A program made the position numbers and the translations under genes. From NCBI GenBank assembly GCA_963757135.1, contig CAVWQE010000004.1, forward strand, positions 558,001-622,000: 64,000 nucleotides of DNA, in the 5' to 3' direction. The notes beneath the pieces are model-generated. The model searched no databases. It saw nothing but the letters and a program-made list of their open reading frames with translations, and was not told where the DNA came from. Positions 9,722 through 18,822 of this stretch are shown one piece after another (position 1 is the first letter of the stretch; each line of letters starts with the position of its first letter). The DNA comes from Gp1-AA145 sp963757135 (GTDB lineage: Bacteria; Acidobacteriota; Terriglobia; Terriglobales; Acidobacteriaceae).

Positions 9722-10263
9722 CGGCGATGCAATACGACCTTTGCAATCAAGGCAGCGATCATGAATGCGGCGCCGATCGCGGCGTTGTATTCGCGGTGCT
9801 TCCAGTAAAGATGCCGGCTGAATGAACCAGGGCTGCTCCCGTACGGCGAAAGGCGCGGAAATAATCGCGGGACGTGCTGCGAATATTCTTCGAACTCCGG
9901 AAAGCGTGACCTCAGAAACTTTTCTTCGCCACGGATTACCGGCAGGTAGATGACCAATAAGAGAACGGCAGCGATCGCCGCGATAACCCAACTCCGCGAA
10001 GCTACTACGAAGCCAGATGCCAACACCAGCGATCCCAAATAAAGAGGATTACGGGTGTACGCGTAGGGACCACTCGTCGCGAGTTCCTCATTTTTGTTTA
10101 CGTGGCCGGATGCGACCGCGCGGGTGAGGATGCCAACTATGATCAGACCGGTTCCCCAAATCAGCGATCGCGGCGTGGGACGTGCCAGCCATAGGTAGAT
10201 GCCGGCAAAAGCAAAGCCCAACGGTACGCGAATGCGGCGTGCGATCTTTTGCCAGCTAGACAT
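9718..10263 (-). CDS. Isoprenylcysteine carboxyl methyltransferase-like membrane protein
   Basis: This 181-residue protein has about four hydrophobic helices and the family's SAM-site motif, SGPYAYTRNPLYLGSLVL near 63-80, followed by RGEEKFLRSRFPEFEEYSQHVPRLFP. Bacterial members of the ICMT/PEMT group methylate unknown lipid or small-molecule substrates at the inner membrane. It overlaps the heptosyltransferase gene upstream by eight bases and the DUF3108 gene downstream by four, so it is part of the LPS operon. A second, distantly similar gene lies at 27525-28121. Confidence 0.78.
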   Translation of the reverse strand: MSSWQKIARRIRVPLGFAFAGIYLWLARPTPRSLIWGTGLIIVGILTRAVASGHVNKNEELATSGPYAYTRNPLYLGSLVLASGFVVASRSWVIAAIAAVLLLVIYLPVIRGEEKFLRSRFPEFEEYSQHVPRLFPRLSPYGSSPGSFSRHLYWKHREYNAAIGAAFMIAALIAKVVLHRR

Positions 10264-11329
10264 TCCTTACCCCGAGCAATTGCCGCGCCGCGCGGACAAC
10301 ATCGTCAGCCGTGATTTGCAGCAGTCCGGGATCGGCGCCGCTCGCGTGTGAAAGCGATGTCTTGCTGGCAGAATTCCGCAAGACCATATTCTTGGTTCCA
10401 TAAGGTCCATTCCGCGCCGGATCGGTCGGCCCGAAAAGCGCCACCACCGGGGCTTTAATCGCGGCCGCCAAATGAAGCGGACCGGTGTCTCCGCCGATAA
10501 AGAGCCGCGCACGCCGGGTAAGCGCAATCAGTTCGGAAAGTGAACACGACATTGCCGTCGCAGTTCCGTCACTCGCCGCTTCTGCGGCGCGCGCGAGTGC
10601 ATCCTCGCCTGGTCCGAAATTGATCACCGGCGTCAGTCCATCACGTGACAGCGCTTTCGCCACTTCGCCATATCGTTCGGCGGGCCATTGCTTCGCAGCC
10701 CATCCTGCGCCCGGGTTCAGGATGACTACCTGGGATGATCCGAACTTCTTCTCGATCAACGCTTCCGCCCATTCGTCACGCGGAAATTCCGGCGCGGTAA
10801 CATGCAGAGTCTGCCCCGCAATCGCTTCTGCCAGCGAATGATATAGTTCGACAACATGAGTTCCCGTCGTTACGATGCGGCGCTTGTATAAAATTTTTGC
10901 TGGAGCTTCTCGTGGCGCGGCCATTCCGGCGATCTCGCCTGCGCCCGCAAAACGGGCCACCAGCGCCGACTTTATTGCGCCCTGAAAATCGCCCGCGAGT
11001 TCGTACTTCTGCGCGCGAATGTCCGCAAACGTACTCTTGATCTGTTTGAGTGTTTCCGCAGAGGCCGGTGCCCTGCGCCATCGCTTCGTATTAACTACGT
11101 GAACAAGATGGACAAGCGGCTGCGCAGTACTTCTCGCAGCGGACCCTGCCGCTCCCTTTACACGCAGCAGTTCCGCCCAGCGTTCTTCAATCGCCCAGCC
11201 TATTTTCGTATCAGGAAACGCGGCGCGCAAGGCCGCAACCGCGGCCATGGTGTGAATGACGTCCCCCATCGCACCGAGACGCACAATCAACAATGAATGG
11301 GGAGGATCACCGCGCATTCCAGCGCTCAC
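10256..11329 (-). CDS. waaC: Lipopolysaccharide heptosyltransferase, GT9 family
   Basis: The 357-residue protein is a glycosyltransferase family 9 member. It has the N-terminal strand LLIVRLGAMGDVIHTMAAVAALR (about 13-35) and the C-terminal donor-site region FIGGDTGPLHLAAAIKAPVVALFGPTDPARNGPYG. Such enzymes add L-glycero-D-manno-heptose from ADP-heptose to the Kdo of the LPS inner core at the cytoplasmic face. The ATG at 11329 overlaps the rfaE2 stop as ATGA. Placement directly after both rfaE genes supports heptosyltransferase I, although heptosyltransferase II cannot be excluded from sequence alone. Confidence 0.85.
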   Translation of the reverse strand: MSAGMRGDPPHSLLIVRLGAMGDVIHTMAAVAALRAAFPDTKIGWAIEERWAELLRVKGAAGSAARSTAQPLVHLVHVVNTKRWRRAPASAETLKQIKSTFADIRAQKYELAGDFQGAIKSALVARFAGAGEIAGMAAPREAPAKILYKRRIVTTGTHVVELYHSLAEAIAGQTLHVTAPEFPRDEWAEALIEKKFGSSQVVILNPGAGWAAKQWPAERYGEVAKALSRDGLTPVINFGPGEDALARAAEAASDGTATAMSCSLSELIALTRRARLFIGGDTGPLHLAAAIKAPVVALFGPTDPARNGPYGTKNMVLRNSASKTSLSHASGADPGLLQITADDVVRAARQLLGVRNV

Positions 11330-11811
11330 CGGCGGTCGCGCTCCATGTGACGAATGATTTCAGTCGCTGAGTGGTCCTTGGGATCGCCCACAATTTCGAC
11401 GCGCCCGCCGCACTCGATCACCGTATCGCGTTCCGGCACGTTCTCTGCGGTATAGTCGGTGCCTTTGGCCTGAACCTCCGGACGAATCTCGCGTACCAGT
11501 GCCCGGACATCATCCTCAGGAAAAATTACGACTGCATCTACGTCAGCCAAAGCCGCAAGAATCTCCGCCCGCTCATTCGCCGGCATCATGGGCCGTCGTT
11601 CGCCCTTCAACTTGCGCACCGATTCGTCTGAATTGATCGCAACGATCAGCTTGCCGCCAAGCTCCTTTGCAGCACGCAAATAACGAACGTGCCCTACATG
11701 CAGAAGATCGAAACACCCATTCGCCAGCGTGATCTTGTCGCTCCGAGCCCGCCAGTTTTCGACGCGCCGCTTCAGTTCTTCGCGGCTCACTATTTTGGAG
11801 GAATCGCTCAA
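11326..11811 (-). CDS. rfaE2: D-glycero-beta-D-manno-heptose 1-phosphate adenylyltransferase
   Basis: The 161-residue cytidylyltransferase-fold protein has the nucleotide-binding signature NGCFDLLHVGHVRYL (HVGH near 38-41), then NSDESVRKLKG and the C-terminal HSATEIIRHM. It corresponds to the second domain of HldE and makes ADP-heptose from heptose 1-phosphate and ATP. Here the kinase and adenylyltransferase are separate genes, joined by an ATGA overlap. Length and motifs fit a complete stand-alone enzyme. Confidence 0.88.
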   Translation of the reverse strand: MSDSSKIVSREELKRRVENWRARSDKITLANGCFDLLHVGHVRYLRAAKELGGKLIVAINSDESVRKLKGERRPMMPANERAEILAALADVDAVVIFPEDDVRALVREIRPEVQAKGTDYTAENVPERDTVIECGGRVEIVGDPKDHSATEIIRHMERDRR

Positions 11812-12836
11812 TGGGATCTCGTTGCCAGCGGCGCTTGGTCAATCGCGCGCAGCAACTCTTCTCGGGAAACCGTCGCCGTGCCACGCTTCATCACTACAAT
11901 TCCGCCCGCGTAGTTCGCCAGTTGCGCCGCATCTTCCGCGTCGGCTCCGGTTGCGAGAGCAGCCGTGTAGGTTGCGATCACAGTGTCGCCCGCGCCCGTG
12001 ACGTCGGTGACTTCGTCACTGCCGAAAATCGGAATGTCCACCGGCTTGTGCTTCCCCCCAAACGCAACCATGCCATCGCGTCCGCGGGTAATCAGAAGCG
12101 ATTTCAATTTCATGCGCGATGTAATTTCTGTCCCGGCTGAGCACAACGCATCCCAATCGTGCCCGATTGTGATGCCCAGCGCCTCCTCTACTTCGGATTC
12201 ATTCGGCGTCGCGGAAGTGACGCCGGAAAACTGAAGCATGCGATGCCGTGAATCGAGCACCACCGGAACAGAATCGCCACGACCTTTGCGAGCAGCGTTC
12301 ACAATCTGCGGCGACGCCGCGCCATAGCCGTAATCTGAAACCAGAAGTGCGTCTGCGGCACGTAGATATTCTCGCGTCGCGAGCGCCAGTTCGCGTTCCA
12401 TATGCTCGCCGAGTTCGCTCTCCGGTTCGCGATCCACACGCACCACCTGCTGCCGCCAGGTGTGCGGCATCCCGGCAAGAATCCGGGTCTTGGTGACAGT
12501 CGCCCGATCTTTGTCTTTCAGAATTCCGGTGACCGGAACATGCTTGTGCCGGAAGGCCCGCAGCATCAGGCGTCCGGGCTCGTCATTTCCGACAACGCCG
12601 ACGGGCAGTACGTTCACTCCGAGGTCAGCAAGATTGTTGACCGCGTTGGCGCCTCCCCCAGGCAACACCGTCCTCTCACGATGCCGCAGAATGAGCACCG
12701 GAGCTTCTCGCGACACGCGGGAAATCTCGCCGAAGACGAATTCATCCGCGACCATATCGCCGAGCACCGCGACCGTCACACGCGGAAACGCGTCAATAAT
12801 CTTTCGCAAATGTGCGACTTCAGGAGATGTGCGCAT
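11808..12836 (-). CDS. rfaE1: D-glycero-beta-D-manno-heptose-7-phosphate kinase
   Basis: The 342-residue PfkB/ribokinase-family protein is the first-domain equivalent of HldE. Motifs are VAVLGDMVADEFVFGEISRVSREAPV near 22-47, LPGGGANAVNNLADLG near 58-73, and the catalytic anion hole DVTGAGDTVIATYTAAL near 279-295. It phosphorylates heptose 7-phosphate to the 1,7-bisphosphate for ADP-heptose supply. It lies two bases from lpxK upstream and overlaps rfaE2 downstream. A gmhB-type phosphatase, needed between the two steps, is not in this window. Confidence 0.88.
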   Translation of the reverse strand: MRTSPEVAHLRKIIDAFPRVTVAVLGDMVADEFVFGEISRVSREAPVLILRHRERTVLPGGGANAVNNLADLGVNVLPVGVVGNDEPGRLMLRAFRHKHVPVTGILKDKDRATVTKTRILAGMPHTWRQQVVRVDREPESELGEHMERELALATREYLRAADALLVSDYGYGAASPQIVNAARKGRGDSVPVVLDSRHRMLQFSGVTSATPNESEVEEALGITIGHDWDALCSAGTEITSRMKLKSLLITRGRDGMVAFGGKHKPVDIPIFGSDEVTDVTGAGDTVIATYTAALATGADAEDAAQLANYAGGIVVMKRGTATVSREELLRAIDQAPLATRSH

Positions 12837-12838
12837 GC

Positions 12839-13801
12839 TTACGTCTTGCCTGTCAGGGATTCTCTCATGCTCGATGGCCTGCGTTCCGCAATCACACGCA
12901 GCATGGTATCCAGAGCGTCAGCGGGATCGATGATATCCACGACAGCTTTTGCAACAGTCACCGTTCCAAGTTGAGTCATTAGACCGCCCAGATTGATGGC
13001 GTCTTTTTCGGTGGTCACAAAGCCATTCGCCTGGTGACGGCCACTTAGTGCGAGCAACTCCTGAACGTCACTCGCAGAATACGAATGATGATCGCGGTAT
13101 GCCTTGAACGCAGCCGGCGCCATTCCAGCCATCTTCAGTTGATCCAGAAACGCTTGCGGCCTTGCGATGCCGCAGAACACCACGGGATTTGACGGCGTAC
13201 CGGACAAACTGACACTCCGCCGAATGCGCCACAGGCTCTTCCCCGAAACTGGCGCCTCATCCGAACCAGACCACACCACTGCATCCGCCCTCTGCAACGA
13301 TGGCAGCGGCTCGCGCAGCCTTCCGCCGGGAAGCAATTGGTCATCACAGTCTTGCGGCGTGAGCAGAGCGATGTCAAAATCGCGCGCCAGAGAGCGGTGT
13401 TGAAATCCGTCATCAAGAATGTGGATCTGAGTTTCAAATTTTTGCTCAGCGAGCACGCCCGCCTGATACCTGCTCTCCCCAACGATCACTGGACATCCGA
13501 GCCGCCTGGCGATCAGCAGCGGTTCGTCGCCGAACTGCGCTGCCGGCCCATCGCGATCGACTACCAAAACTCCGCGTGACTTCCTGCCATATCCTCGCGA
13601 AAGCACGTCGAAAGCGATGCCGCGCCGTTTCAGCAACTCCCCCAGCAAAATTACGAACGGCGTTTTACCGGCGCCGCCGGCAGAAATGCTGCCGACGCTC
13701 ACCACCGGCCGTGAAAGCTTTCGCGACTTAAGCAAACCGCGGCCATAGAGACCGTTGCGCGTTCCAACCACAGCTCCGTAGATCGCGCTGAGAGGGTTCA
13801 C
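12839..13801 (-). CDS. lpxK: Tetraacyldisaccharide 4'-kinase
   Basis: The 320-residue protein has the LpxK layout. It has a basic N-terminus and the Walker A SISAGGAGKTPFVILLGELL (about 38-57). LSRGYGRKSRGVLVVDRDGP and GDEPLLIARRLGCPVIVGESRYQAG follow, then ILDDGFQHRSLARDFDIALL. The enzyme phosphorylates the lipid A disaccharide at the 4' position to give lipid IVA, the acceptor for WaaA encoded just upstream. Start and stop overlap neighbours by a few bases, showing a tight operon. Confidence 0.9.
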   Translation of the reverse strand: MNPLSAIYGAVVGTRNGLYGRGLLKSRKLSRPVVSVGSISAGGAGKTPFVILLGELLKRRGIAFDVLSRGYGRKSRGVLVVDRDGPAAQFGDEPLLIARRLGCPVIVGESRYQAGVLAEQKFETQIHILDDGFQHRSLARDFDIALLTPQDCDDQLLPGGRLREPLPSLQRADAVVWSGSDEAPVSGKSLWRIRRSVSLSGTPSNPVVFCGIARPQAFLDQLKMAGMAPAAFKAYRDHHSYSASDVQELLALSGRHQANGFVTTEKDAINLGGLMTQLGTVTVAKAVVDIIDPADALDTMLRVIAERRPSSMRESLTGKT

Positions 13802-15093
13802 GCCGGCATCGCCTCACGCGGGCGCTCCGCCAGCAACCCTTTCAACTTTAACAGCGTGAACTCGGTTGCGCCTTGCTGCGACAGTAAAGTCTCCGCTGCA
13901 CGTTGACCGAGAGCCATCCTCTCGGCATCATTGGCAAGCAGCCGCACGAACTCTGCCGTGAGCCCCGCTGATTCCACTACGCGCACCGCATCGCGCGCCT
14001 GAAACAGGCTCACGATGTCGCGAAAATTTTCCGTGTGCGAACCTACAACAATCGCCACCGCGTGCTGCGCCGGTTCAATGATGTTGTGACCGCCGCGCGG
14101 AACCAGGCTTCCACCTACGAAAGCAACATCCGCCAACATATAAAGACTGGATAACTCGCCGATCGAATCGACCAGCAGCACACTTCCCTTCAACGACTCG
14201 CCATTCCACTCGGAGCGCCGATGGAACGGCACGCCCAATCCCCCGAGTAACTCGGCTACCTCATCGAACCTTGGCGGATGCCGCGGCGCCAGCACCATCA
14301 CCGCTTCCGAATAGCGCGCCCGCACATTCTTGAAGGCCTCAATCAGCACAGCCTCTTCGCCTTCCACGGTGCTGCCGCAGACCAGCGCAGGCCCAGTGTC
14401 CGATTCCGCGAACAACGTTCTAAGCCGGCCCACGATCGTCGGCTCCGTTGGAGTCGCAACGTCGTACTTCAAGTTTCCGCCCACGAACACACGCCCCTCA
14501 GGTGCCCCGATCTCAACCAACCGCCGCAAATCTTCAGGCGTCTGCGCGAGAAAGACGTCAACCCCCGCCAGCACGCGCCGCAGAATTCCCTTCCAGCGCC
14601 TGTAGCCCGGCAACGAGCGGTCTGAGATCCGCGCATTGACGATGGCCACCCGCGCCCCGTTCTCTCTCGCGCTCCGCAGAAAATTTGGCCAGAACTCAGT
14701 CTCAGCGATCACGATCAGCTCCGGACGCAGCGCCGACATCCATCGTCGAACCGCAAATCCAAAATCCAGCGGAAAGTAAAAAACGCTTTCTGCCCCGAAC
14801 AACTTGCGTGCCAGCGCCTGGCCGGTATCGGTTGTGGTCGAAATCAGGACCCGGTCATGCGGAAATTCCGCCCTTAATCTGCGCACCAGTTCGCTCACCG
14901 CCAGCACTTCGCCCACTGAAACAGCATGCACCCAAATGCTGGCCCGAACACGATTTCCCAGACGCGAAGGCACGATTCCCAGCCGCTCCGTCAGGCCTTT
15001 GCGATACTTACCATGCCGCAGCATCTCGTAAATCCAATAAGGGCTGCCGAGCACGAGTGCGACCGCCAGCAGCGCGCTGTAGAGCAGATACAT
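13798..15093 (-). CDS. waaA: 3-deoxy-D-manno-octulosonic acid (Kdo) transferase
   Basis: The 431-residue protein starts with a membrane anchor (about 1-20). It shows the conserved GTB-fold sequence IWVHAVSVGEVLAVSELVRR, ISTTTDTGQALARKLFG, IVIAETEFWPNFLRSAR and, near the C-terminus, FVGGSLVPRGGHNIIEPAQHAVAIVVGSHTENF. WaaA adds Kdo from CMP-Kdo to lipid IVA. It is the first gene of the minus-strand operon; its promoter should lie in the 71 bases shared with the divergent gene at 15165. The CMP-Kdo synthetase gene kdsB is at 43567-44283. Confidence 0.9.
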   Translation of the reverse strand: MYLLYSALLAVALVLGSPYWIYEMLRHGKYRKGLTERLGIVPSRLGNRVRASIWVHAVSVGEVLAVSELVRRLRAEFPHDRVLISTTTDTGQALARKLFGAESVFYFPLDFGFAVRRWMSALRPELIVIAETEFWPNFLRSARENGARVAIVNARISDRSLPGYRRWKGILRRVLAGVDVFLAQTPEDLRRLVEIGAPEGRVFVGGNLKYDVATPTEPTIVGRLRTLFAESDTGPALVCGSTVEGEEAVLIEAFKNVRARYSEAVMVLAPRHPPRFDEVAELLGGLGVPFHRRSEWNGESLKGSVLLVDSIGELSSLYMLADVAFVGGSLVPRGGHNIIEPAQHAVAIVVGSHTENFRDIVSLFQARDAVRVVESAGLTAEFVRLLANDAERMALGQRAAETLLSQQGATEFTLLKLKGLLAERPREAMPA

Positions 15094-15164
15094 GGGGAAG
15101 CGTCATTCTAAATGCGTGAGGCACCGAAAATCAGAGTGGCTTGCATCCTATAATCCAAGTCGCT

Positions 15165-15818
15165 ATGAGCAACCCTTCTCAATCCAGCCTGCGCGTTCTG
15201 CTGCTGTCCGGCCTGGTAGCGCTGCCGCTGCTCTGTCTGGCCGCCAAAGAATTCTCCATGCCCAAGGTGCAGCCGGCGGCCAGCTATCCCGCGCACGACT
15301 ATCATTCAAAGGAAAAAGTCACGGTTGCGCTGGACCCATACGACACGGCCGACAAAGCGAATATCTTTGTGGTGCACTACCACGACCTTGACCTGCTGCC
15401 GGTTCTGCTTATCGTAACCAACGACAGCGACCAGCCGGTCGAGCTCTCGCGGATGAAGGCCGAACTGGTGACCGGCGACGGCGACAAGCTCACGCCCTCG
15501 ACCGAGGATGACGTGTATCGCAGAGTGTCCCATCCGACCAGCTCCGGCGCTCGCCTGCCCTTGCCCTTCCCCACGAAGCGAGTTAAGGGAGGGGTGAACA
15601 ACAAGCAATTCACCGAGATCGACACCGCCCAGTTCAAGGCCAAAGCCGTCGAACCACTCAGTTCCCAAGCCGGGTTTTTATTTTTCGACGTCTCCGATAT
15701 CAAGAATCCCCTGCGCGGCGCCCACTTCTATTTGACCGGCGTGCGCGATTCCTCCGGCAACGACCTGATGTATTTTGAAGTGCCTCTGGAAAAACCTGAG
15801 AACGCGAATCCGCACTGA
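15165..15818 (+). CDS. Exported protein of unknown function
   Basis: From the ATG at 15165 the product has 217 residues. A signal peptide (RVLLLSGLVALPLLCLAAKE, about 10-29) is followed by a mostly beta-rich body with DPYDTADKANIFVVHYHDLDLLPVLLIVTNDSDQPVEL, resembling an immunoglobulin-like or transthyretin-like domain. An earlier ATG at 15141 would add eight residues before the signal. I know no function for it. It is divergent from waaA and probably stands alone, since 321 empty bases follow. Confidence 0.6.
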   Translation: MSNPSQSSLRVLLLSGLVALPLLCLAAKEFSMPKVQPAASYPAHDYHSKEKVTVALDPYDTADKANIFVVHYHDLDLLPVLLIVTNDSDQPVELSRMKAELVTGDGDKLTPSTEDDVYRRVSHPTSSGARLPLPFPTKRVKGGVNNKQFTEIDTAQFKAKAVEPLSSQAGFLFFDVSDIKNPLRGAHFYLTGVRDSSGNDLMYFEVPLEKPENANPH

Positions 15819-16139
15819 GCGGAATTGGAAGGTTAGATTAGCCCGCTCAGTTCGGGCGACATTATCGGATTGATTCGTTCGTCGGTTTGATATTGCACTC
15901 GCCCCGCACCATGAAATCAACGAGGCCCCCGCACGATGGTCCTTAGAACTTGGTAAAACATCCGACGTGAGGCGATGCCTTTACGACCAGCGCGGTCCCT
16001 GCGCTTTCAGTTGAAGTTCGGAACTTTCGAATTACCGTCCACCGAATTCCGCGTCTTTCTCCTCCTTGCGTACCGAACATCATTGGTTAATGCACACAGC
16101 CACGAATCCTTTTGACCACAGACTCAGGCCATCTCATAT
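15819..16139. other. Intergenic stretch with no recognised feature
   Basis: No coding frame, RNA gene, clear promoter or terminator stands out in these 321 bases. The sequence probably holds the control region of the GT39-like gene that follows. Confidence 0.5.
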
Positions 16140-17843
16140 TTGAACCACACTAATGGCCGCAAGTCTCAGCGTCGCTCCAACGAGCAACCCAATTCCAAAA
16201 TTCGCAGTCCTCCCGCGAAACCGAGGCAAGAGAAGCCTACTAGGGGCACTGCTGGTTGCGGCGACCTTCGGCAGTTGTATTTTCAACTTTGGTGGTTCTG
16301 GTCCAAATGCATTCACCAGATCGACATCGACGGCATCGATTACGTGGGAGTCGCACTAAAGCTGAGACGCGGGCTATTTTTGACGTCGGTAAATGGATTC
16401 AGAAGTCCGCTGATCTCATGGATCATTGCCCTGATTCCGCTCGATGTTTTTCGCGCCGGGAAGCTGGTTTCAGTCACAACATATCTGGTCTGTGTTGGAC
16501 TGACATACGTCCTTGCGTCACGACTGTGGAAGTCAAAAGTCGTCGCCGGAACGGCCGCGCTGCTTTTTAGCCTCAGTCGCGGAGTTGCTTTCGACGCAGT
16601 TGCCATGATCACTCCAGACTTATTCCTTACAGCCATCGTGCTCGTTTACTTTCTCGTTTTATTAGAGTGTCTAAGACACGATCGCTATTGGCTACTACTT
16701 GGCGTGGTTCACGCTGTTGCCTTTCTCGCCAAAGCTTTCGCTCTGCCCTGGCTTATGGTGATAAGTATGACAGCCGTTCTGTTTTCATCTGGCTCATACA
16801 AGCGTAGAGCGCAGCGATTTTCGTTGGTGATGTTGTTTCCACTCCTAGCGGCAGCGTTTTGGGGCTCGATTCTGCACGCCAAGTACGGTGTGTTCACAAC
16901 CGGCACGCAATTCAAGACTAATCTTCTCCAGTGGACTCTCAAGGCTTATCGGGAGCCGCAACCCTCGCGATACACCGTTTTGAGAGACATAAGTCAGGGC
17001 ACGGATGCCTACATGGTAGGCGACCCGATGCCTCCAGGTTCTTGGGCTTGGTCGTACCCGTTGAAATTACGCCAAGTGGCACCTGCGATATTGAAGGCCG
17101 AGCGCAAAAATTTGCTACCGATGGTGAAAGAGCTCGTAATTCTAGCTAATCCAGGACTGCTGTTGGGATTTTCAATCTTATTCGCCCGGCTGGTCCGCCC
17201 CAGGCAGAAACTTGAAAAGGTTGAAGCAACTATTGCGGTCATCATTGTTGTGAGCGTCCTCGCTCTAGTGTTCGCCTATTCGATGTTGGTGTTCGACTCG
17301 CGTTATCTCTTACCACTCTTGCCGCTGGTTATCGCAGTCGGAGCAAGATTCCTGGTTCCAGATTCGTCGCTCAAGAGCCGGTTCCTTCGCCCACTGTGTT
17401 TGGGACTTGTCGGCAGCGGAGTCATCATCTCCGCGGTCTATGGCTCCTCTCCCTTTCGTGTTCAGACGCGGGATTTTCAAACGATGTGTTATCGAGCGGC
17501 AGCCATCCTGACACAAATGGATAAACCCGTTGGAAGTGTCGTGAGCATTGGTTCCGGGCCGTTGCCAGAGCATGGGGTCGGATGGGAAGCTGGATATAAC
17601 GCGACCTATTTTGCGGGCAAGAGGCTCATCGCCACAGATGAAACCGTGCCATCCGAGAAAGAACTTCCCGCGCTTGTAAGCGATCTGACTGAGGCTGCCC
17701 CTGATGCCGTTTTCGTCTGGCAGTCCGATGACACTAGACGAAGACGTTTACTGAGCCTGATGGAAGCCAACTATTCCGATAAAGGCCGCATTCTTGACCC
17801 CGCGCTGGGCGATGTTGGAGTCGTATTGATGCGAGCAAAATAA
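16140..17843 (+). CDS. GT39/ArnT-like multi-spanning membrane glycosyltransferase, N-terminus probably frameshifted
   Basis: The frame encodes about ten hydrophobic segments. Near its start it has IDIDGIDYVGVALKLRRG and VNGFRSPLISWI, typical of the first periplasmic loop of GT39 and related dolichyl-phosphate-sugar transferases, which move a sugar from a polyprenyl carrier. The first about 60 codons in this frame look non-coding. A different frame, 16153-16359, encodes the expected first membrane segment, RSLLGALLVAATFGSCIFNF. The true protein therefore probably starts at 16153 and changes frame near 16300-16330, by a lost base or a read error. Sugar and acceptor are unknown. Confidence 0.65.
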   Translation: MNHTNGRKSQRRSNEQPNSKIRSPPAKPRQEKPTRGTAGCGDLRQLYFQLWWFWSKCIHQIDIDGIDYVGVALKLRRGLFLTSVNGFRSPLISWIIALIPLDVFRAGKLVSVTTYLVCVGLTYVLASRLWKSKVVAGTAALLFSLSRGVAFDAVAMITPDLFLTAIVLVYFLVLLECLRHDRYWLLLGVVHAVAFLAKAFALPWLMVISMTAVLFSSGSYKRRAQRFSLVMLFPLLAAAFWGSILHAKYGVFTTGTQFKTNLLQWTLKAYREPQPSRYTVLRDISQGTDAYMVGDPMPPGSWAWSYPLKLRQVAPAILKAERKNLLPMVKELVILANPGLLLGFSILFARLVRPRQKLEKVEATIAVIIVVSVLALVFAYSMLVFDSRYLLPLLPLVIAVGARFLVPDSSLKSRFLRPLCLGLVGSGVIISAVYGSSPFRVQTRDFQTMCYRAAAILTQMDKPVGSVVSIGSGPLPEHGVGWEAGYNATYFAGKRLIATDETVPSEKELPALVSDLTEAAPDAVFVWQSDDTRRRRLLSLMEANYSDKGRILDPALGDVGVVLMRAK

Positions 17844-17854
17844 GGCTCTCACTT

Positions 17855-18649
17855 CTACACCGGCTTCGGCACTTCCAGCCCCAGTTCCTTCATCACCATT
17901 TGCAGGTCTTTCCAGGTTTCTTTCTTCTGGCGAGGATCGCGCAACAAGAATGCCGGATGATAGGTGACTGCGAGCTTGGTATTGCGGAAATCGTACCAGC
18001 GTCCGCGCAGCTCGCCCATGGAAGAATTCACGGCCAGCAAGGTTTTCGCAGCTACCGCGCCTAACGCGACGATAACTTTCGGCTTAATGACTTCAATCTG
18101 GCGAAAAAGAAATGGCGAACAGGTTTCGCATTCGTCGCGTTCCGGCGTGCGATTCCCAGGCGGACGGCACTTGATGATATTGGCGATGTAAACCTCTTCG
18201 CGGCTCAGCCCCATGGCCTTAATCATGTTGGTCAGGAGTTGGCCCGCACGTCCCACGAAGGGCTCGCCCTTCTCGTCTTCGTCAGCGCCCGGAGCTTCGC
18301 CGATGAACATTAATTCGGCTTTCGGATTGCCGACGCCGAAAACGATCTGCTTGCGCCCCTGCTTATGCAGCCGGCAGCGGGTACAGTCTCCGATATCTTC
18401 GCGGATGAGGCGCAGCTCTGACGCGGGATCACTTATGGTTGCTTTCGATTTAGGCATGGATAAAGAGAACTCTTCAAGGCGCGTTGCGCCTGCCCGCTGA
18501 TCTTCCTCATCGCCACGCAGCGGGGGCGTCTGAGACGGTTGGGCAGCCTGCACTGGCCTCCGGTACAAATCGTAAATCCCAAGGTCCTTGTAATAACGCA
18601 AGCGGTCTGCAATTGCGCGGCGCAGTTGCGGGTCAAGTGGGGAAGGCAT
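17855..18649 (-). CDS. Uracil-DNA glycosylase, family 4
   Basis: From the ATG at 18649 the protein has 264 residues. A variable N-terminal part (about 1-80) precedes the family 4 domain, with Fe-S cysteines in IGDCTRCRLHKQGRKQIVFG and in IIKCRPPGNRTPERDECETC. The active-site motif is FIGEAPGADEDEKGEPFVGRAG and the DNA-intercalating motif is TYHPAFLLR. The enzyme removes uracil from DNA, starting base-excision repair. The frame is open to 18757, but PSPLDPQLRRAIADRLRYY is a usual start for such proteins. It lies downstream of coaBC, separated by a heptamer array. Confidence 0.85.
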   Translation of the reverse strand: MPSPLDPQLRRAIADRLRYYKDLGIYDLYRRPVQAAQPSQTPPLRGDEEDQRAGATRLEEFSLSMPKSKATISDPASELRLIREDIGDCTRCRLHKQGRKQIVFGVGNPKAELMFIGEAPGADEDEKGEPFVGRAGQLLTNMIKAMGLSREEVYIANIIKCRPPGNRTPERDECETCSPFLFRQIEVIKPKVIVALGAVAAKTLLAVNSSMGELRGRWYDFRNTKLAVTYHPAFLLRDPRQKKETWKDLQMVMKELGLEVPKPV

Positions 18650-18773
18650 GACGAGATTGTAAATGCACCAGGTCTGAGGAAATGATGGAGAAAAAGCAGG
18701 TTCCTCCACTTGGGAATCAACCGCCAGCAGTTGATTCCGCTTCGGTCGGAATGACACATGTGAGAAGTTGGTT

Positions 18774-18822
18774 GCTAAAAGCTAATGGCTAGGAGCTAAT
18801 AGCTAAGAGCTAACAGCTAAGA
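18774..18822. repeat. Seven-nucleotide tandem array (GCTAANA type)
   Basis: Seven consecutive 7-base units follow the pattern GCTAANA: GCTAAAA, GCTAATG, GCTAGGA, GCTAATA, GCTAAGA, GCTAACA, GCTAAGA. The array runs into the 3' end of coaBC, whose TAG stop (18805-18803) and last codons are repeat sequence. Similar arrays are listed elsewhere in the window. Confidence 0.85.
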
